Positions 7,938-17,627 of a stretch of 64,000 nucleotides of DNA are shown one piece after another (position 1 is the stretch's first letter; each line of letters opens with the position of its first letter). This stretch comes from [Eubacterium] infirmum. Its GTDB lineage: Bacteria; Bacillota; Clostridia; Peptostreptococcales; Anaerovoracaceae. Location: positions 620,001 to 684,000 of the forward strand of contig UGGN01000001.1 in assembly GCA_900450455.1 (NCBI GenBank), given 5' to 3'. The notes under the pieces are model-generated. The model was not told the DNA's origin. It saw nothing but the letters and a program-made list of their open reading frames with translations, and made no database searches. The position numbers and the translations under genes were made by a program.

Positions 7938-9329
7938 TTATGTTTTATCTATATTTATTCTGTATTCACAGCAAGCGTCCATAAATTCCTCATCATGAGT
8001 GATCACAAAAATGGTTTTTTCTTTTTCCGCAGCCTTTTTTAGTTTCCTTGCAACCAAAAACATATTTTCGGCATCTAATCCACTGGTCGGTTCGTCAAAT
8101 ATCAAAATATTTTTACCTGATAACAGTGCACAGCATACTGCAAGTCTTTGTTTTTGTCCCCCTGACAATGAAGCAGGATGAGAATCTTTATATTCGTATA
8201 GACACATATCCTTAAGCAATTCTTTTGCATTTTCTAAATTCTCTGCATCGTATTTTGTTCCAAGCAAAAGTTCTTTTGAAACGCTTTCTGTAAAAAATTG
8301 TGTACCTGTGTCATTTGAACAGTAATAGGTATGTTTGCGAAGTTCTCTGTATCCTGCTTTCTCACCATGAATATAAATATTACCTTCTGTTAATTTTTCA
8401 AGTCCGCTTAAAATTAAAGCTAAACTGGTTTTTCCCGCACCATTATTGCCTGTGATGGCGGTAATGCTTTTCTCATTAGCAAAAATATCCACATTTTTTA
8501 ATATTTGTTTTTTATTTTTCTTGAGAGATATCATCTCTCCTTGTATTGCAATATTGTTCGTTCGGGGTGGGGCAATCTGTTTTGTAAAAGGTCTATTTAT
8601 AATACGGCGAAGTCCTTTTGAAATGCGTTCCAAGTCATTCATTGTACTAAATTCTAAAGAAGAATATTCATGCTGTATCTGTCCGTCTTTCATATATAAA
8701 TACCTGTCGGCAAGCTCTTCTGTCCAACTGAGACGATGCTCGGCAATCAACAATGTGTATCCTGCTTTCTTTAACTGCATAAGGATATTTTTCATTTGAA
8801 TGATGCCGTCTTTGTCCAAATTTGCAGTCGGTTCATCAAACACAAAAACCACCGGGTGCATTGCATATACGGAAGCTACTGCTGCTCGTTGTTTTTCACC
8901 ACTTGAAAGCAAATCCAAGGGAATCTTTCCTATGCTTTCCAATCTCATCTTATGGATAGCATCATTTGTTCTTTTTTGAATTTCAAATTTTGAGAAACCG
9001 TAATTTTCACATCCAAATGCTATTTCACCCTCAAGCTCTGACGAAAAGAATTGTCTTTGCGGATCTTGAAATATGCTACCGACAATTTTACCGATATCAT
9101 ATGACGGCATCGTTTCAATATCTTTTCCGTCAATTCGTATACTGCCCTTTTTTGTTCCTTTGTAATATTTTGGTGCAAGACCGTTGATAAGTCTTGTAAT
9201 GGTTGTTTTTCCGCATCCCGATTTTCCCGTCAAAACCACGCATTCACCGGCTTTTATCACTAAATTTATATTCGTCACACCATAATTGCTATCAGCATAC
9301 TGAAAGGAAACATTCTGTAAGTCTATCAT
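7938..9329 (-). CDS. ECF-type double ATP-binding protein (copy 1)
   Basis: 463 residues with two complete ABC ATPase domains in one chain, as in YkoD-type energy-coupling factor ATPases. Domain 1 has Walker A GKSGCGKTT, signature LSSGEKQR and Walker B VVFVFDEPTANLD. Domain 2 has GNNGAGKTS, LSGGQKQR and ILIFDEPTSGLD. The ATG at 9329 overlaps the stop of the EcfT gene (ATGA); an upstream extension lies inside that gene and is rejected. Together with the adjacent T and S proteins it forms one full ECF importer. Confidence 0.92.
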   Translation of the reverse strand: MIDLQNVSFQYADSNYGVTNINLVIKAGECVVLTGKSGCGKTTITRLINGLAPKYYKGTKKGSIRIDGKDIETMPSYDIGKIVGSIFQDPQRQFFSSELEGEIAFGCENYGFSKFEIQKRTNDAIHKMRLESIGKIPLDLLSSGEKQRAAVASVYAMHPVVFVFDEPTANLDKDGIIQMKNILMQLKKAGYTLLIAEHRLSWTEELADRYLYMKDGQIQHEYSSLEFSTMNDLERISKGLRRIINRPFTKQIAPPRTNNIAIQGEMISLKKNKKQILKNVDIFANEKSITAITGNNGAGKTSLALILSGLEKLTEGNIYIHGEKAGYRELRKHTYYCSNDTGTQFFTESVSKELLLGTKYDAENLENAKELLKDMCLYEYKDSHPASLSGGQKQRLAVCCALLSGKNILIFDEPTSGLDAENMFLVARKLKKAAEKEKTIFVITHDEEFMDACCEYRINIDKT

Positions 9330-10021
9330 ATTTTTATGCCCCCTATCCATAAATAAGCTGATATCAAAACGAACCATAAAATCATGGCAAAAATGTCCGT
9401 TCTTTCAATCTCGCTCTCATAGTAGCTGCTTCTTTTTCCCGGTGACTCCCCACCTCTTGCAATAGCTGAAACGGAAAGCTGATCTGCTATCATCAGAATT
9501 CTGACGAGAAGGGGAATCAGCACATATTCGCATGTCCTTGCGGGTGCTTTAAATATCTGTTTAATATCTGTCAAGTTTCTGTTTTTCATAGATATATACA
9601 CACTCCTTAACTCCGATTTCATGGTAGGGAAGAATCTGAATACTACAAGAACTCCCAAAATAACGGATGTAGGAAGGTGGATACTACTTAGGAACGCCGA
9701 AATCTTTCCGGGTGGTGTTGTAACCAAATCCCATGACATCAAGAAAGCAGGAGAAAGATTCCAAAACATCAGCACATAAAATTCTGAAAAAATCAACATG
9801 TGAAGTCCGCAGCCTTGTATGGCATAGAGCAAAATTCCCAATAAGATGTAGAATATGCCATAATTAAATACGATTTTCCATTTTCCCTGTACAATGAGAT
9901 GCAAAAAAGCTGCAATTGTAAGGATGCAACTGAAAATGACATCTTTTCCCATATAAATGGCTATTAACACACAAATGAATCCCCATATTTTAGTTATGAC
10001 AGCAAAAGAAATTTTCCTCAT
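9326..10021 (-). CDS. ECF transporter T component (CbiQ-like, copy 1)
   Basis: A 231-residue membrane protein with about five or six hydrophobic segments. It has the cytoplasmic coupling helices typical of EcfT (FPTMKSELRSVYISMKNRN, and AIARGGESPGKRS with the Ala-Arg-Gly motif). The EcfT protein joins the ATPases to the substrate-binding S component. The ATG at 10021 is shared with the preceding stop (TAATG), so translation is coupled. Confidence 0.88.
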   Translation of the reverse strand: MRKISFAVITKIWGFICVLIAIYMGKDVIFSCILTIAAFLHLIVQGKWKIVFNYGIFYILLGILLYAIQGCGLHMLIFSEFYVLMFWNLSPAFLMSWDLVTTPPGKISAFLSSIHLPTSVILGVLVVFRFFPTMKSELRSVYISMKNRNLTDIKQIFKAPARTCEYVLIPLLVRILMIADQLSVSAIARGGESPGKRSSYYESEIERTDIFAMILWFVLISAYLWIGGIKI

Positions 10022-10629
10022 TATAGAAGTCCCGTTTTTTTGAAATGCTTTCCCATAATTTTTTTGCCGACCAGACCACCAGCAAGCCCACATAACGTGG
10101 TAAAAATCACAATGAATATAATCCATCCGGGAGTCTTATAGTAGCTGATATAAGAATCTATATAATTTTGATCCATGCCACTGCTTTTTGCAAAGCTGTA
10201 ATAGGTTTCCCAAAAGAACCAAATCGGCAGTAAATTGACACCGTTATATAAAAGACTGGCAACAGTCCACGCCACTATAATTTGTTTTGGATTCCTTTCA
10301 GAGCAATTTTTCCACAAGATTGCCTCGCATATCATACCAACCGCAACAAAGTACGGTAAAAGATACCAGTTTCCCATAAACATATAAATCATACCGACTA
10401 TACTCATATAAACAAGGATAACGAAGTGTTTTCTTACCCGACACAAAAGCAGATAATAGACAGGTGCACATAAGAACATTGTAAAACCGATTGATAAAAC
10501 CATGCTGACAAAATGATTGGCCATGCACACCATATTTACAATAAACTGGATGAGAATAAGAAAGAGACTCAACAAAACAACCGCAATGACATCTTTAATT
10601 TCCCATTTTAATGTTTTATTTTTTTCCAT
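10021..10629 (-). CDS. ECF transporter S component, MptD/Trep_Strep type (copy 1)
   Basis: 202 residues with about six membrane segments. The ending LAGGLVGKKIMGKHFKKTG closely matches the ending of the second S component at 17628-18224, so the two are paralogues. The start is at 10629 after CGGAGGAAA; a longer frame to 10746 overlaps the methyltransferase gene and is not used. S components of this family occur beside CbiQ and double ATPases in Firmicutes. Their substrate has not been settled to my knowledge. Confidence 0.82.
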   Translation of the reverse strand: MEKNKTLKWEIKDVIAVVLLSLFLILIQFIVNMVCMANHFVSMVLSIGFTMFLCAPVYYLLLCRVRKHFVILVYMSIVGMIYMFMGNWYLLPYFVAVGMICEAILWKNCSERNPKQIIVAWTVASLLYNGVNLLPIWFFWETYYSFAKSSGMDQNYIDSYISYYKTPGWIIFIVIFTTLCGLAGGLVGKKIMGKHFKKTGLL

Positions 10630-10648
10630 TTGTTTTCCTCCGTAAATA

Positions 10649-11389
10649 TTACTTTTGAGCTTTGACGATAAAGGTCGGCATCGTACGATACCTGAGTGCC
10701 ATAAATGGATTCCAATACTTTTCCTGTGACAGCGTCTCTGTTTCAATGTTCATAAAACCTGTTTCTCTGCATATTTCCAAATCCCATTCTGGGCGTTTTA
10801 TATAACTTAAAGGTAGTTTTTTCAATTCATCCATCATATCTGTATCATGGTAATAATCCTGAAATCTGCCGTAGCGTTTCGTTAAAATGTTTTCATCTGA
10901 CTTAAAAAGCATTGCCTGTTCTTCTCCCCAAAAAGGGAAAAGCCAATTTGCATCTAAGTTCAGCATACAACCGCCGGATTTCAAAATTCTATACCACTGT
11001 GTATAAACTTTCTTAGGATTATTAAATAGCCAAAAGGCATGTCTTGAGACCACTGCATCAAAGGTGTTATCCTGAAAATCCATTGATTCTGCATCTTTAA
11101 GCATAAAAGTGATTTTATTTGAAAGTCCCAACTCCTCAGATGTTTTTTCAGCTTCCTTGAGCATTGCGATATTATTGTCTATTGCAATGACATCACACCC
11201 AATTTGTGCAAGAAGCAGCGAAATAAATCCGGTTCCACATCCGACATCTAAAATTTTATCCCTTTGACAATCTCCAAGACACCGTTCTATCAAAACTTTC
11301 CATTCCGAACCTGTCTCCTCGATTTCTTGCAGAAGAAATAGCTTCATTTTTTCTGCATCTTCAGACCATTTTTCTTCAACCTTATTCAT
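10649..11389 (-). CDS. Class I SAM-dependent methyltransferase
   Basis: 246 residues. The SAM-binding motif I is KILDVGCGTGFISLLLAQIG, followed by the acidic DVIAIDNN strand end, then AVVSRHAFWLFNNP and a post-motif VLKSGGCMLNLDANW, as in UbiE/small-molecule methyltransferases. It begins next to the stop of the ATC-hydrolase-like gene and ends 20 nt before the S component. I infer it modifies a small molecule carried by the adjacent transporters; sequence alone does not show the substrate. Confidence 0.85.
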   Translation of the reverse strand: MNKVEEKWSEDAEKMKLFLLQEIEETGSEWKVLIERCLGDCQRDKILDVGCGTGFISLLLAQIGCDVIAIDNNIAMLKEAEKTSEELGLSNKITFMLKDAESMDFQDNTFDAVVSRHAFWLFNNPKKVYTQWYRILKSGGCMLNLDANWLFPFWGEEQAMLFKSDENILTKRYGRFQDYYHDTDMMDELKKLPLSYIKRPEWDLEICRETGFMNIETETLSQEKYWNPFMALRYRTMPTFIVKAQK

Positions 11390-11974
11390 TTAATCCCCCT
11401 CTTTTTTATTTATGAAGCAAAAGTCACATTTTTTACCGTTCATTCCCAGCGTCTGACTTCGCTCAAATACAAATCCCGTTATATTTCCGAATACAATGTA
11501 ATCGCACAGACAGAATATTTCACAAAGCTCCGGGCATTCAAAAAAACTGCAGGTATCCGCCCAAAGGCATTTGAGTACATCGACGCGGTAGTATTTTCCG
11601 TCATCCGCTAGAATTTTGCTTTTCCATATTTCATCGCCTGACATCCCTTTTTTCATAAACGAACGAAACAGCCTGAAAAAACCGGGTATATGAAAAAATG
11701 TTTTCAAAAGCTTATGTACCTTTTGAGCAACATAAAATGAATACTCCTTTACCAGTTCTTTTGCCTCGTTTTTTGAAAGTCCTATATCTAGGAAGCATTG
11801 GTATAGGGCTATATTGGAAAGGATACTGCTTTTTTGTCTTTTTTTCTGTTTTTCAGTCCATGACCCTTGATTGATTTCTTTGATGAGTTGCTTCATTTTC
11901 GTTTTATGTTCTGCATCTATGTTTTTTAATATCTGTGCATCTAACTTTCCTAAGTAAAATTTTTGGTATGTCAT
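11390..11974 (-). CDS. L-2-amino-thiazoline-4-carboxylic acid hydrolase-like protein
   Basis: 194 residues. The C-terminal half has the features of the ATC_hydrolase family: a Cys-rich stretch CPELCEIFCLCDYIVFG, then GFVFERSQTLGMNGKKCDFC and F. The founding members open the thiazoline ring of ATC on the way to cysteine; many homologues have no known substrate. The ATG at 11974 overlaps the ABC gene's stop (ATGA), so I prefer it over the in-frame ATG at 11995. The N-terminal half is helical and Lys-rich and less typical. Family assignment is fairly sure, activity is not. Confidence 0.7.
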   Translation of the reverse strand: MTYQKFYLGKLDAQILKNIDAEHKTKMKQLIKEINQGSWTEKQKKRQKSSILSNIALYQCFLDIGLSKNEAKELVKEYSFYVAQKVHKLLKTFFHIPGFFRLFRSFMKKGMSGDEIWKSKILADDGKYYRVDVLKCLWADTCSFFECPELCEIFCLCDYIVFGNITGFVFERSQTLGMNGKKCDFCFINKKEGD

Positions 11975-13725
11975 TCCCGGCCTCCTAATTTCCATCCGAT
12001 TGCATTTCCGCGGATTTCCACAAATCGCCGGTAAAGTCCTTCTTGCTGTATCAGTTCCTGATGTTTTCCTCTTTGCACAATCTGTCCATTTTCAAGAACA
12101 AGAATTTGATCTGCTTCCCGTACCGTATTCAACCTGTGAGCAATCATCAGGAGCGTTTTATCTTTTGTCAGTTCAGAAATAGCATGCTGTAATTCCCGTT
12201 CATTTTCAGGATCAACACTTGCCGTGGCTTCATCTAAAATAACAATAGGTGCATCCTTTAAAATCGCTCGTGCGATAGAAATTCGCTGTTTCTCACCACC
12301 GGAAAGGGTTGCACCTCCTTCTCCAATATTTGTTTGGTATCCGTCCGGAAGTGCGGATATGAAATCATGACAGCATGCTTTCTTTGCCGCTGTAATCATT
12401 TCTTCTTTTGTTGCCTGCGGTTTTCCAAAAAGAATGTTATTTTCAATGGTATCTTCAAAAAGATACACTCTTTGAAAGACGATGGAAAAATTTTTGAGAA
12501 GGCTGTCGCAGGTGTAGTCCTTGACATTAACGCCGCCTAAAAGAATTTCACCATTCTTTACATCCCAAAACCGTGCAATTAAGCTGCAAAGGGTTGTCTT
12601 TCCTGAGCCTGATGGTCCTACAATGGCACAACTCGTTCCTTGAGGAACAGAAAAGCTTACATCATGCAGGATTTCCTTTTCATCATAGGCAAAGGATACA
12701 TTTGAAACGGCAATATCGTATGCTTTCGGAATAAGGTCCGTCCCGTTTTCATCAAGAAGCGGCATATTGGATATCGTTTCCAATCTGTCTAAGGAAGCAT
12801 CCACAACTCTTGCGACGGCAGCCGTACTTCCTGCAAGCTCCACAGTCGTATAAATCATAAAACTTGCGACAATAAGGAGCAGGCACTTTTCGGGAGTTAT
12901 TTCTCCGTTCATTAGTAGGTAAGGGGCAGCAAGGAGGATTGCGAATCTGGCAAATTTGAATATCATTTGAAAGACGGCAGCCAAGCCGGAGAAAACTTTT
13001 TCCAAAGCGATGTTTGCCTCTGCACTTTCATTGATTGCAGTGTCTACGGATTTATCCGAACGGTCGGCAAGTCCGAATGCCTTGACTACAGACATCCCCT
13101 GTATATATTCTAAAATACCTGTCACAAGCCCTGCCTGTGCAGCCTGCCTGCGCGGAGAATACTTTATGCCGGCCTTCTGTGTTTTTGCATATATCAAAAG
13201 GGAAACAACAAGTCCGAGAAACATCAGAACACCGATTTTCCATTCGTAAAATAAAAGCCATATCCCTATCACTAGGGCATGGATAAATCCTCCGGCTACC
13301 GCTTCCATAACAGTAACTGCATTGGTTTCCAGATCTCCAAGCGTTGTAGTAACTGCCGCTGTAATATCTCCAAGTCGATGCTCATTAAAATATCCCATAG
13401 GGACGCGTTTTAATTTTTCTCCAAGATTCATGCGCCATTGGGAACACATAGAGAAACTTCCGAGGGTTCTTTTTACGGCGGAAAGATTAGTAAAGAGAAT
13501 GCGCCCTAAAATACTTAAAAGCATAATCCCAAAGGCTGCCCATGCCGTTTTAACCGGCATGTAACCGCTTGAGAGTGATAACAGTATTCCATTCAGAACT
13601 GTAAGCACAGCTATGATGGGAAGCATCTCAAATACGGAATTACACATATGAAAGATAAACGATAAAATCAATCCTTTTTTTCCCGTTCCGGAAAAATCCA
13701 AAAGTCGTTTGAACATCTGAATCAT
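11971..13725 (-). CDS. ABC transporter, fused membrane and ATPase domains (subunit B)
   Basis: 584 residues in the exporter fold. About six membrane helices fill residues 15-300. The nucleotide-binding domain follows, with Walker A GPSGSGKTTL, signature LSGGEKQRISIARAILKDAP, Walker B IVILDEATASVDPENE and H-loop IAHRLNT. It overlaps its partner gene by 4 nt (ATGA). The two probably form a heterodimer like YbtP/YbtQ or IrtA/IrtB, which import metal-siderophores despite an exporter fold. Drug export is the alternative. Confidence 0.9.
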   Translation of the reverse strand: MIQMFKRLLDFSGTGKKGLILSFIFHMCNSVFEMLPIIAVLTVLNGILLSLSSGYMPVKTAWAAFGIMLLSILGRILFTNLSAVKRTLGSFSMCSQWRMNLGEKLKRVPMGYFNEHRLGDITAAVTTTLGDLETNAVTVMEAVAGGFIHALVIGIWLLFYEWKIGVLMFLGLVVSLLIYAKTQKAGIKYSPRRQAAQAGLVTGILEYIQGMSVVKAFGLADRSDKSVDTAINESAEANIALEKVFSGLAAVFQMIFKFARFAILLAAPYLLMNGEITPEKCLLLIVASFMIYTTVELAGSTAAVARVVDASLDRLETISNMPLLDENGTDLIPKAYDIAVSNVSFAYDEKEILHDVSFSVPQGTSCAIVGPSGSGKTTLCSLIARFWDVKNGEILLGGVNVKDYTCDSLLKNFSIVFQRVYLFEDTIENNILFGKPQATKEEMITAAKKACCHDFISALPDGYQTNIGEGGATLSGGEKQRISIARAILKDAPIVILDEATASVDPENERELQHAISELTKDKTLLMIAHRLNTVREADQILVLENGQIVQRGKHQELIQQEGLYRRFVEIRGNAIGWKLGGRE

Positions 13726-15467
13726 GCTGACACCTCCTTAATATCAAGTGTACTGATATGTGCATCCCAAAGCTCTCTGTAAAGAGCACAATTTTTGATA
13801 AGATCCGCATGCCTTCCTTCAGCTTCTATATTTCCTTCGTTCATGACGATAATCTTATCGGCTGATGTGATAGTAGATAATCGATGTGCAATGACAATCA
13901 GCGTTTTTCCCGCTACAAGTTCGCTGATAGAGTGCTGAATGATCGACTCGTTTTCAGGGTCTGTAAATGCTGTAGCTTCATCTAAAATAACTATGGGGCT
14001 GTCCTTTAATATGGCTCTTGCAATGGCGATGCGCTGCTTTTCTCCGCCGGAAAGATTGCTCCCGCTGTCTCCGATAACGGTATCGTAGCCATTTGGAAAT
14101 GATACGATAAAATCATGGCATGCCGCTTTTTTTGCGGCATTTTCGATTTCACTGTTTGTAGCATCCGGCCTACCGATTCGTATATTTTCTCGTATAGAAA
14201 GATGAAACAAATAATTATCCTGTGAAACATATGAAATATGTTCCATAACCTGCGAAAGAGGTATGTTCTGCACATCAACACCACCTATTTTCACAGTTCC
14301 GCTTCCCGCATTCCAGAAAGACGCAATGAGTCTGGCGACAGTGGATTTACCCGATCCCGACGGTCCTACCAAAGCCGTCATTTCGTTTTCATTCGCTTCA
14401 AATGAAATACTGTGTAAAACCTCTGTATCCTTGTAAGAGAAAGAGACATTGTAAAATTCTATATTTTCTCCTTTAAGGGGTGCTCGTTTTTTCGGACGTT
14501 CCATTTCTTCCGTATCCAAAAGACTGCCGATTTCTTTCACGGTAGCGTCTACCATAGCAAGGCTGTCCGTATATCGCAATGCCTGAATAAGAGGAGCAAT
14601 CAGACCCAATGATAAAATAATACAGGATATAAAACTGCCTGCGCTTATGCTTCCTCCTATATAAAACAAACTTCCGACAGGAAGAACTCCGATTAGACTG
14701 GAGGGGGCTATTGCAATGCCTGCTGCATAGTACGGATTTGTCTTTTTGAACCATTCGGATTTAGAATTTTCATTCTCCTTTACAGCTTCCGCATATTTGC
14801 GGTAAGAATCGCTGCTTTGATTAAAAGCCTTGACTACTTCAATTCCACCTATATATTCAACCGTGGCGGCATCCATAGCTTTTGCGGCTTTAATAACTCT
14901 GTCATAACGCTTCTCGTAATCTTTCATCATCCCCATATAACAGAGCATTCCAATAGGAAAGGTTGCAAGTGCAATAAGTGCCAGCCTCCAATCAAGGAAC
15001 ATGAAATAAATCAACATTAAGACAGGAATCATAATATTTGCTGTCAATTCCGGTATCATATGAGCAAGAGGCAATTCCAATTTTTCAACCGTGTCAACAA
15101 GCATAGTTTTGAATTTTCCTGACGGGGTATCCAAGACAAATCCCATAGGCACTCGTGACAACTTTTTCGTAAGTGCAGTACGAATATTTTTCAATACAGT
15201 AAATGCGGCTCTGTGAGACCGCACCGTAGATACGGTTGATAAACCAAGCTGCAAAAGATAACCCAAAAGTGCAATTACCGCCATTAGTATTATTGACTTC
15301 AAACTGTAATCGCCGGCACATATTTGAATAATAATACGTGAAACCGCAACATACGGAACGATTCCAAACCCTGCACCAAGAACGGCAAAAACAACCGAGC
15401 TTAAAAGCAAGCCTTTACAGGATTCGGCAAATTCAAATAAGCGATATAATGTGTTTTTATTCTTCAT
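13722..15467 (-). CDS. ABC transporter, fused membrane and ATPase domains (subunit A)
   Basis: 581 residues with six predicted membrane helices and a C-terminal ATPase: Walker A GPSGSGKSTVARLI, Q-loop SYVSQDNYLF, signature LSGGEKQRIAIARAILKDSP, and Walker B IVILDEATAFTDPENE. The D-loop region differs from its partner (AFTDPENE against ASVDPENE). Both subunits keep the catalytic Glu, so neither site looks degenerate. AGGAGGAG precedes the ATG, which lies 11 nt inside the end of the preceding ECF ATPase gene. Confidence 0.9.
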   Translation of the reverse strand: MKNKNTLYRLFEFAESCKGLLLSSVVFAVLGAGFGIVPYVAVSRIIIQICAGDYSLKSIILMAVIALLGYLLQLGLSTVSTVRSHRAAFTVLKNIRTALTKKLSRVPMGFVLDTPSGKFKTMLVDTVEKLELPLAHMIPELTANIMIPVLMLIYFMFLDWRLALIALATFPIGMLCYMGMMKDYEKRYDRVIKAAKAMDAATVEYIGGIEVVKAFNQSSDSYRKYAEAVKENENSKSEWFKKTNPYYAAGIAIAPSSLIGVLPVGSLFYIGGSISAGSFISCIILSLGLIAPLIQALRYTDSLAMVDATVKEIGSLLDTEEMERPKKRAPLKGENIEFYNVSFSYKDTEVLHSISFEANENEMTALVGPSGSGKSTVARLIASFWNAGSGTVKIGGVDVQNIPLSQVMEHISYVSQDNYLFHLSIRENIRIGRPDATNSEIENAAKKAACHDFIVSFPNGYDTVIGDSGSNLSGGEKQRIAIARAILKDSPIVILDEATAFTDPENESIIQHSISELVAGKTLIVIAHRLSTITSADKIIVMNEGNIEAEGRHADLIKNCALYRELWDAHISTLDIKEVSA

Positions 15468-16926
15468 TAAAATCTCCTCCTGTTAAGATATAATTTTCGA
15501 TATTTTTCTTTTCTTCACCTCTCAAATCGGCAATTATTTTACCGCTTGATAACAGCAGAACTCTTGAACATATTGTTTTTATAAATTCAATATCGTGGGT
15601 AATAATGATCAAGATTTTTTCCTGTTCAGAAAGCCTCTCTATCATCGTTCCTACTTCTCGCATGCTTTTTAAATCAAGCCCGCTGGTTGGTTCATCGAAA
15701 ATAAGAATTTCTTTATCACAAAGCAAACTGATTGCCACAGCAAGCCTCTGTTTTTGTCCTCCCGAGAGTGAAAGAGGATGTCGGTTTTTTAATTCGGAAA
15801 GGGATAACATCGATAGAGTTTCATCAATAACGGGCTTATTTGTTGTTTTTGTTCCGAGTGTGCATTCCGTTTCCACACAGTCCGTAAAAAGCTGATGCCC
15901 GACATCCTGCATCACCATGTAAGATTTTTTAATACGCGATTTTGCAGGCAAACTCCTGTCGTCTATAAAAATATTTCCGGATTTTTGTTTTATTAGTCCG
16001 CATATAGTGCGTGCCAGTGTTGTTTTTCCTGTTCCGTTTGCACCGGTAATTGCGACGATCTCTCCACCATTTGCGGTAAAAGAGATGTTTTGCAAGATAA
16101 TCTTTTCACCATATTTGACATGAATATCTTTCAGCTCTAAGGTGTGTTGGGAAAATTTTTTATCATTGGTATTTGTTTTGATTTCAGAAAGATTTCGACA
16201 CCTGAGTCCCATATTTTGTAGTTGTTCAACCGGAAGCCGGCAAAAATCCTGTATACTCATATTTTTAAAAATCTGACCATCCTGCATTAAGATGACCCTG
16301 TCTGCAACATCTGTTAAATACCACAAGCGATGTTCTGCAATGATAATCGTTTTCCCTTGTTGTTTTATTTTTTCTATCAGTTTTTTCAGTTCAAGCACGG
16401 AATGAAAATCCAGATTAGAGGACGGTTCATCCAATACAAAAATATCCGGATTCGTGGCATACACAGACGCAAATGCAATTTTTTGTTTTTCCCCTCCGGA
16501 AAGTTCAAAAATGCTGCATCCTTTTAATTTTTCTATATGCAAATCTTTAGTAACCCTTTCAAGCTGCTGTTTTAATTCTTTCATCTCCAGCATTCTGTTT
16601 TCCAGTCCGAAAACAATTTCACTATCTGTATCTGTGTTGAAAAATTGTGTTCTCGGATTTTGAAAAACCGTGCCGACACTATCAGAGAGAGTTGAAATTT
16701 CGGTCTCGGCAACATTCATTCCTTTTACAGTTACTTTGCCTGAAAGTTTTCCTTCAAAAAAATGAGGAATCAGCCCATTTACCAATCTCGTAAGAGTCGT
16801 TTTTCCGCATCCTGATGTACCGCATAAAAGAACACATTGTCCTTTTGGAATATTTAAGTGTAATTCCCGTAAAGAAGCTTTTTCCATATCCTTGTAGGAA
16901 AAAGAAAGTTTTATAAATTCAATCAA
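15457..16926 (-). CDS. ECF-type double ATP-binding protein (copy 2)
   Basis: 489 residues with two ABC ATPase domains. Domain 1 has GTSGCGKTT, LSGGEKQKIAFASVYATNP and IFVLDEPSSNLD. Domain 2 has GANGTGKTT, LSGGQKQRLAVAISLLCDKE and ILIFDEPTSGLD. The start is a TTG at 16926 that overlaps the EcfT stop (TTGA), with AGGAGGTG seven bases upstream; no ATG is suitably placed. It is a paralogue of the ATPase at 7938-9329, so the cluster carries two separate ECF engines. Confidence 0.92.
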   Translation of the reverse strand: MIEFIKLSFSYKDMEKASLRELHLNIPKGQCVLLCGTSGCGKTTLTRLVNGLIPHFFEGKLSGKVTVKGMNVAETEISTLSDSVGTVFQNPRTQFFNTDTDSEIVFGLENRMLEMKELKQQLERVTKDLHIEKLKGCSIFELSGGEKQKIAFASVYATNPDIFVLDEPSSNLDFHSVLELKKLIEKIKQQGKTIIIAEHRLWYLTDVADRVILMQDGQIFKNMSIQDFCRLPVEQLQNMGLRCRNLSEIKTNTNDKKFSQHTLELKDIHVKYGEKIILQNISFTANGGEIVAITGANGTGKTTLARTICGLIKQKSGNIFIDDRSLPAKSRIKKSYMVMQDVGHQLFTDCVETECTLGTKTTNKPVIDETLSMLSLSELKNRHPLSLSGGQKQRLAVAISLLCDKEILIFDEPTSGLDLKSMREVGTMIERLSEQEKILIIITHDIEFIKTICSRVLLLSSGKIIADLRGEEKKNIENYILTGGDFNEE

Positions 16927-17627
16927 GGGAATACACCTCCTCGTAAAAAATCAAAAAATATCATGCAAATAATCCCTATATAGATTGTTACAATCAGAGC
17001 ATCATGGATTGAAAAACAAACTTTTTCCATACAGCTGCGCCTTCCGACATGATCTATTCCTCTTGTAATTGCGGCTTGTGTGATTTCATCAGAGATTTTA
17101 GAAGCAGATACCAGCATTGGTACATATACATACTCCATTATTTTGACCGGATGGCGTAAAAATCCTGTAAAAGAAGCGGTTATCCCTCGAAGAGCCATGG
17201 CGTCCTTAATATAGTTCCATTCCTCAGCCATTGTCGGAAAGTATCGCAATGTAACAGAAAGTGCAATAGTGAAACCTTTAGGCAAATGCAATCGACTGAA
17301 TGCAGCTAAAAAAACACTAACCTTTGTCGTGCATATTAAAAATGCACCGAGCATAAAACAAGGAATAAGTTTCCTTATATATACATCAAACATATATATG
17401 ATGCCTCCGATTGTAACGGGTAAATTTAATATCAAAAGCAGCTGTATCATCAATAATACAATAAAGAGAATTCCGTATCTTGAGGCAGTGCGAAACTCTT
17501 TAGCCTGAAATAGCAAGAATAGGGGGATTGATGTAAAAAGGCATTCTATGACGATACTTTCATTCAAAAAAACGGAAATACCGGTTATTGATAAAATCAG
17601 CAGCTTTGTTCTGGGATCTAAAGCCAT
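16923..17627 (-). CDS. ECF transporter T component (CbiQ-like, copy 2)
   Basis: A 234-residue membrane protein. It begins ALDPRTKLLILSITG, the classic CbiQ/EcfT opening. It has coupling segments LRYFPTMAEEWNYIKDAM and AAITRGIDHVGRRS, equivalent to the Ala-Arg-Gly motif with Ala replaced by Thr (ITRG). It starts immediately after the S component stop and overlaps the ATPase start. Confidence 0.9.
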   Translation of the reverse strand: MALDPRTKLLILSITGISVFLNESIVIECLFTSIPLFLLFQAKEFRTASRYGILFIVLLMIQLLLILNLPVTIGGIIYMFDVYIRKLIPCFMLGAFLICTTKVSVFLAAFSRLHLPKGFTIALSVTLRYFPTMAEEWNYIKDAMALRGITASFTGFLRHPVKIMEYVYVPMLVSASKISDEITQAAITRGIDHVGRRSCMEKVCFSIHDALIVTIYIGIICMIFFDFLRGGVFP

